DNA from: Hypomesus transpacificus
Lineage: Eukaryota; Chordata; Actinopteri; Osmeriformes; Osmeridae
Reading direction: 5' to 3'
DNA: 64,000 nt
Assembly (NCBI RefSeq): GCF_021917145.1
Contig: NC_061075.1
Span: 7,556,968 to 7,620,967, forward strand
The notes beneath the pieces are model-generated. The model was not told the origin of the DNA. It ran no database searches and saw nothing but the letters and a program-made list of their open reading frames with translations. The translations under genes were made by a program, and so were the position numbers. Positions within the stretch are counted from its first letter, which is position 1, and each line of letters begins with the position of its first letter. Positions 61,001-64,000 of the stretch are shown piece after piece.

Positions 61001-63349
61001 CTGTCTTCCTTCTCTTTTTCTCTCTCTCTCGTTCTCTCTCTGTCGGAGGTCGCTTATTTCCATAATGGCTAATCTCGGAGCTGCTGGGAATATAACTGTT
61101 GCTGTGGAGAAATGGGCTTCACCCTCCCATGCTCTGAAAGCCAGAGAAACGTAGAACATGATTATAAAACATTTATCACAACTACAACGAATCCCTAAAA
61201 ATAAAAATGATATAGTTACAGGAGCCAGAGGTGTGTTGCACATTCACACCGTCACTGATGGCTAGGTGTGCAAAGTAAATTATACTGCAAACAAACGCTA
61301 GTTATTGTTTTCTCTAGGGAAACATCGCAACTACTGGTACCCTACGTCAAGACTGGCACTGATTTTGTGTTGCGAGTGTGCAGGTTTGCTTACAAAGATA
61401 TCACCTGCAGATACCCAAGTAAAGTTTAACCACAGGGTTTCAACGCTGGAACTTTCAGCTACGGACCTAAAGTTTTGAAAACGTGTGACCGGTTGCCATA
61501 ATAATCTCAAAGAAAGACGTCAGCCATCTTCTCTTGGGGGCTTCCCTCAGATGATTCCACTCAGGGTGGTCGGGCCCCAGAGAATGCCCATGATGGAGGT
61601 GACCACCTGGAGTGAAGGTTCAGGGGGAGGCAAGGGAGCTGGAGAGGGCAGGGTTTAGACAGGACAGAGACGGGGGTTCCCCAGGGAGCCTCCAGAGGAG
61701 ACGAGACGATGGCTCTTCATGGCCCCTTTGATAGTGTATCTCACTGGTCGGCTAATTAGATATTTCCTTTAGGGTGGGGGTGGGGGGCAAAGATTCAGAG
61801 ACTAATTAGTGGAATGGGTAGATAAAGGTAATGCTTATAGATATGGTCTCTAAGGACATGTGTGTGTCTGTGTGCGCACACAGTCATTTTTTTTTACATC
61901 ACGCGTTTGAACTTGTCCTTTACGTGTGTACAGTGATTCAATGTAAACCATTTGAAAGAGTATGTCTGTGCACAGGACTGTTGGCTACGCTAACATGTCT
62001 AGTTAGTTACTAACGTGAACTCCACAAGGAGTGCAGGCCTAAACTCAGTGCCATCTTTTTCCATGTCCTCTCAGGACATGCATCGTTCAGTTGTTTCTAC
62101 CAGCTATATATATGGACTTCTATTTAAGAGACTGTGACTTAAGTACCATCAGTGTTTCTAAACTATGCTAAAAGGGATACTTTTACACTGTGTTTTTAAG
62201 AGTCCCTAACTGGTTTACTGCAAGCGCCCTAACAAGCCGAAAGTTTGGCTTCGTTTTGAGTCAACTTTAGTGATTCGACTGCCATTCACCACCCACAAGG
62301 GAGAGGACTCTGGACGCTACGGCCAATCAATAACCCTGAGAAGAGGAGCAGAAGGAGCAGGGATTAGACAGCCTCGCTCCACATCATTATGCGTCCGCCA
62401 ATTCGTAGGCGTGTGTAGCTTTGCTTCCCCACCCTCACCCCTCCTCAAATCCCCCTATCTCTCTCTTAAGCACCGTCCAGCCGCTCGGCCCACCCAGGTG
62501 ATATAGACGGCGGTCTAATAAACCCCCGACTCCCACACACTTGGGCGTCGTCAGCGAGGGGAACTGCCCAGGGATCCTTGCGCGTTCGCCGGCCCAGGCG
62601 CGGTGGTTATAAATCAGCCTCGTAGACCGGGAGACTCCCCTCCCACTTCCTCCTCCTCCTTTTATTGGACAGGCCCCCTTAATTGCGGATCGACCTTGTT
62701 GTTGTTGTCTGGTGTTGTCATTGTCGGCTCTTTTATTGGCATTGTCAGAGGCACATTATGGCCGTCACGCCCGCGGCAAAGTCGTCTTCGCTGCTCGTCA
62801 GTCTGGTGGGCTTGGGGGAGGGACTCGTAAGTTAGCCATCAGCGCCGGTGACCTCCGTGTGTGAGCGATTTCCTCGAGGCACGTGGGATCGTAGCCAGAC
62901 TCGCCTCTACGTGTGTGTTTGAAAGGTCTTAATTTGCTGTTGCATGTCGGCCCGTTGGGAAGAAATGTATTTCAATTAAGTATTCGATAGCGATTGTTTT
63001 TAAGAGTCGAACCGTGTAAACTGAACGTGCTTCCTTGCATTTCTCTCAATCTCGTTCTTAGTCTCCGTTTGTCTTTTCGTCTCTTTCATTCTGTCTCTCT
63101 TTCAGTCCCTTTTTTTTCGGTATCTCTTTGCCTCTGTCTCTCTCCCTCTCTCTGTCTCTCTCTATCACACACACTGATGTATTGCACACATTGACACGGC
63201 TTCTCTCTAACACTGTCGAGGGAGGGAAAGAGAGTGCTGAATAAACCCATTGTTTTCCCCTCCCGCTCTGCTCCTCTCAGGCCCAGGCAGAGACCTACTT
63301 GGAGAAGGCAGACAAGCTTCACTCCCTCATGTGCTCAGTAACAGACAAG
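34059..63349 (+). CDS. wdr18: WD repeat-containing protein 18, 3' end beyond the window
   Basis: WDR18 is the WD40 member of the PELP1-TEX10-WDR18 (Rix1-like) complex for pre-60S rRNA processing; it has also been linked to laterality in fish and to the DNA-damage checkpoint. Exons: 34059-34268, 34580-34690, 34874-35007, 38355-38496, 43888-44031, 50977-51041, 51835-51959, 59600-59766, 63281-63349; all phases agree and 389 codons are visible. Diagnostic stretches: the N-terminus [109 protein letters not shown]. The last visible exon ([20 protein letters not shown]) matches the segment before the C-terminal coiled coil, so one or more final exons are missing. Introns 3-5, 7 and 8 (3.3-7.6 kb) are far longer than those of PWWP3A. 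Confidence 0.96.
35826..36116. repeat. Direct duplication of a ~112-bp segment
   Basis: 35826-35937 and 36003-36116 are about 90% alike (both begin TTGTTCATTGTGACCAAA and contain GACCCTTTGCATGTTAGGGG). They are separated by a 65-bp spacer that also carries CAGGTGAAAAA/GCCTGAT-type sequence. Possibly the remains of a transposable element. Confidence 0.8.
37687..37712. repeat. Poly-C run (26)
   Basis: Uninterrupted C26 on the + strand of WDR18 intron 3; its length is prone to sequencing error. Confidence 0.9.
40483..40504. repeat. Poly-G run (22)
   Basis: Uninterrupted G22 in WDR18 intron 4. Confidence 0.9.
42507..42526. repeat. Poly-G run (20) after poly-T
   Basis: T8 followed by G20 in WDR18 intron 4. 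Confidence 0.9.
45185..45235 (+). mobile_element. 3' tail of a fish SINE/LINE-type element
   Basis: GTCGCTTTGGATAAAAGCGT followed by CTGCTAAATGAATAAATG is a widespread fish retroposon 3' end. The upstream boundary is unclear and may reach back to about 45.0 kb. Confidence 0.55.
46242..46307. repeat. 33-bp tandem duplication
   Basis: Two identical units beginning CACATTAGTTTGTCATGCCC at 46242 and 46275. Confidence 0.9.
48550..48770 (+). repeat. Left terminal inverted repeat of the Tc1 element
   Basis: 221 bp, the inverted counterpart of 49989-50210, with outer and inner copies of the AAAAGTATTGGAACA core. Confidence 0.93.
48804..49871 (-). CDS. Tc1 transposase, DD34E, apparently intact
   Basis: 355 aa from the first ATG (49871). 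The N-terminal half has two helix-turn-helix units for binding the repeats, beginning [18 protein letters not shown], with an AT-hook/NLS-like GRPRKTS between them. The DDE catalytic residues are present: Asp in VLWTDETK, Asp in MQQDNDPKH and Glu in SPDLNPIE, with 34 residues between the second Asp and the Glu. The Gly-rich box [13 protein letters not shown] is intact. No stop or frameshift is seen, whereas most fish Tc1 copies are broken. Whether it is active cannot be judged from sequence. Confidence 0.93.
   Translation of the reverse strand: MQTVFRGKNNMKTGALSLGEKQAIVSLREDGKSIRAIAETLAIASTTIWNVLKKKKTTGVLSNRRRTGRPRKTSAVDDRNIVRAVKKDPKTTVSEISNNLQMAGVKVSLSTVRRRLHEQKYKGYTRRCKPLISKKNRKARLEFAKKYRDEPQKFWDKVLWTDETKINFYQSDGKAKVWRKKGTAHDPKHTSSSVKHGGGNVMAWACMASSRTGSLIFIEDVTHDGSSKMNSEVYRNILSANLRKDATKLIGRAFIMQQDNDPKHTAKTTKEFIRGKKWKVLDWPSQSPDLNPIEHAFYLLKRRLKGGTPQNKQQLKEAAVKAWESIKKEECKSLVTSMGHRLAAVIESKGFATKY
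49989..50210 (-). repeat. Right terminal inverted repeat of the Tc1 element
   Basis: 222 bp, ending GGAGGGCACTG next to the duplicated TA and an AT microsatellite of about 70 bp. Confidence 0.93.
51960..59599 (+). other. WDR18 intron 7
   Basis: 7.6 kb, the longest intron here. It is mostly complex, repeat-poor sequence with many AATTA/TAATTG homeodomain-type cores (for example near 54.36-54.42 kb), plus tRNA-like SINE heads near 57.9 kb and a poly-G run at 57473-57486. A 206-codon minus-strand frame at 52571-53191 lacks any recognisable domain. No exon is supported. Confidence 0.65.
57829..57990 (-). mobile_element. Two tRNA-like SINE heads
   Basis: Read on the minus strand, GGAATAGCTCAGTGGTTAGAG (57990 side) and AAGCTCAGCGGTTAGAG with CGACTGCAGATCAAG (57890 to 57850) both match the 5' half of the tRNA-Cys-like SINE seen at 4615. 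B boxes are degraded. Confidence 0.5.
59788..60002. mobile_element. MITE with imperfect inverted ends in WDR18 intron 8
   Basis: The left end CAGGGGTCTTCAAACCTGGT and the right end (inverted) GTGGTCTTCAACCCTGATCCT pair as terminal inverted repeats around 215 bp of non-coding DNA. It begins only 22 bp after exon 8. The superfamily is uncertain (hAT-like by its ends). Confidence 0.55.
60181..60250. repeat. 40-bp tandem duplication
   Basis: The units start at 60181 and 60221 and share TCCTCCAATCACGTTCACAC and CACCCAC. Confidence 0.85.
60251..63280 (+). other. Remainder of WDR18 intron 8
   Basis: 3.0 kb with TC-rich stretches near 60.84-61.04 kb and 63.05-63.17 kb and a GC-richer patch near 62.4-62.9 kb. 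No exon recognised. Confidence 0.6.
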
Positions 63350-64000
63350 GTGAGTGACGCGCCCAGCGTTGCCCCGGACGACGCGCACACTCTGATCTGG
63401 AAACGCACTCTCCAGCAGTCTCCAAACACACAGCAGGAAAAGACCTGTCAGATGTGAACTATTCTCCCACCGCTGGGTAGATTGGGTTTGCAAAAGTCGG
63501 GGGGGGGGGGGGGGTGAGCTAAAATCACAACCCTGTTCCTTCCCCAATCACATACCGTGACGGTGATTTTAGGAAGGGGGAGGGTGGCAAATAAGACATT
63601 TCAATATTTTACGGCCCATATACCCTCTTTCCTCTGGTGAAATCCACACAGATAACTGTCTGTATACTTCCTGAAGTCACTTTTTGAACCTTCAGTCACC
63701 CGTTACCTCTTTTTTTAATAATACTGTAGCCACTTCTGTTGGTGTTTCCAGGTTCCACAGACTGGGCAGAGGTTGGTTGCCCCCCTGGCAAAGTTCAAAG
63801 CTGATGACTTAGCAAAAGTGCCATTTAGGTCTAGTCTTATTTCTTGATACAGGTTATATGAAATGAGCGTGACATATTTTGGATCCCAATGTCATGAAGC
63901 GGTCACGGGATTCGTCAGCTACTGTAACCAGACGAGGTCACCAGAGGCATCTTACCCCTGCTCCTGGGAAGCTGCTGTTGACTCCACTGCTTGGCCTTTC
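63350..64000 (+). other. Start of WDR18 intron 9
   Basis: Begins with donor GTGAGT. It contains a G16 run (63499-63514) and otherwise complex sequence up to the window edge. The final WDR18 exon is not reached. Confidence 0.7.

Overview
This is a vertebrate, almost certainly teleost fish, genomic window. Evidence: multi-exon genes with GT-AG introns, tRNA-derived SINE fragments, a Tc1 DNA transposon with long inverted repeats, many CA, TC and poly-G microsatellites, and orthologues of vertebrate genes (CAMK4, PWWP3A/MUM1, WDR18). The species cannot be told from the sequence. All exon models were assembled by eye from splice consensus, reading phase and protein similarity. The three orthologues and the tetherin-like gene have no phase conflict.

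Layout. 1-6844 is mostly non-coding and includes the upstream region of CAMK4. 6845-18142 (+) is a complete CAMK4 gene of 11 coding exons, whose introns carry a TC tract of about 285 bp, a G-rich minisatellite of about 440 bp and a TG-rich tract. 19914-22016 (-) holds two small immunoglobulin-superfamily genes in tandem: a one-V-domain gene built like VpreB (22016 to 21390) and, downstream on the same strand, a leader / J-like / C1-domain gene built like lambda-5/IGLL1 (20562 to 19914). 24347-27338 (+) is a 233-residue protein with one N-terminal membrane segment, a coiled coil, five N-glycosylation sequons and a C-terminal GPI-type hydrophobic tail. That is the layout of tetherin (BST2). ISRE-like and kappa-B-like sites lie upstream. 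28873-33689 (+) is complete PWWP3A (659 aa), containing an in-frame 21-bp coding repeat. 34059-63349 (+) is WDR18, nine exons visible and the 3' end outside the window, with very long introns. Intron 5 holds an apparently intact Tc1-like transposon (48550-50210).

How the parts may work together. CAMK4, PWWP3A and WDR18 are housekeeping or signalling genes: a Ca2+/calmodulin kinase, a chromatin and DNA-repair factor, and a ribosome-biogenesis WD protein. Between them sits an immune-looking island of about 8 kb: the VpreB/lambda-5-like pair and, divergently transcribed, the tetherin-like gene. A surrogate-light-chain-like gene pair in a ray-finned fish is the most unusual thing here, followed by the tetherin-like gene. 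Both assignments rest on domain layout and exon structure, not on a database search.
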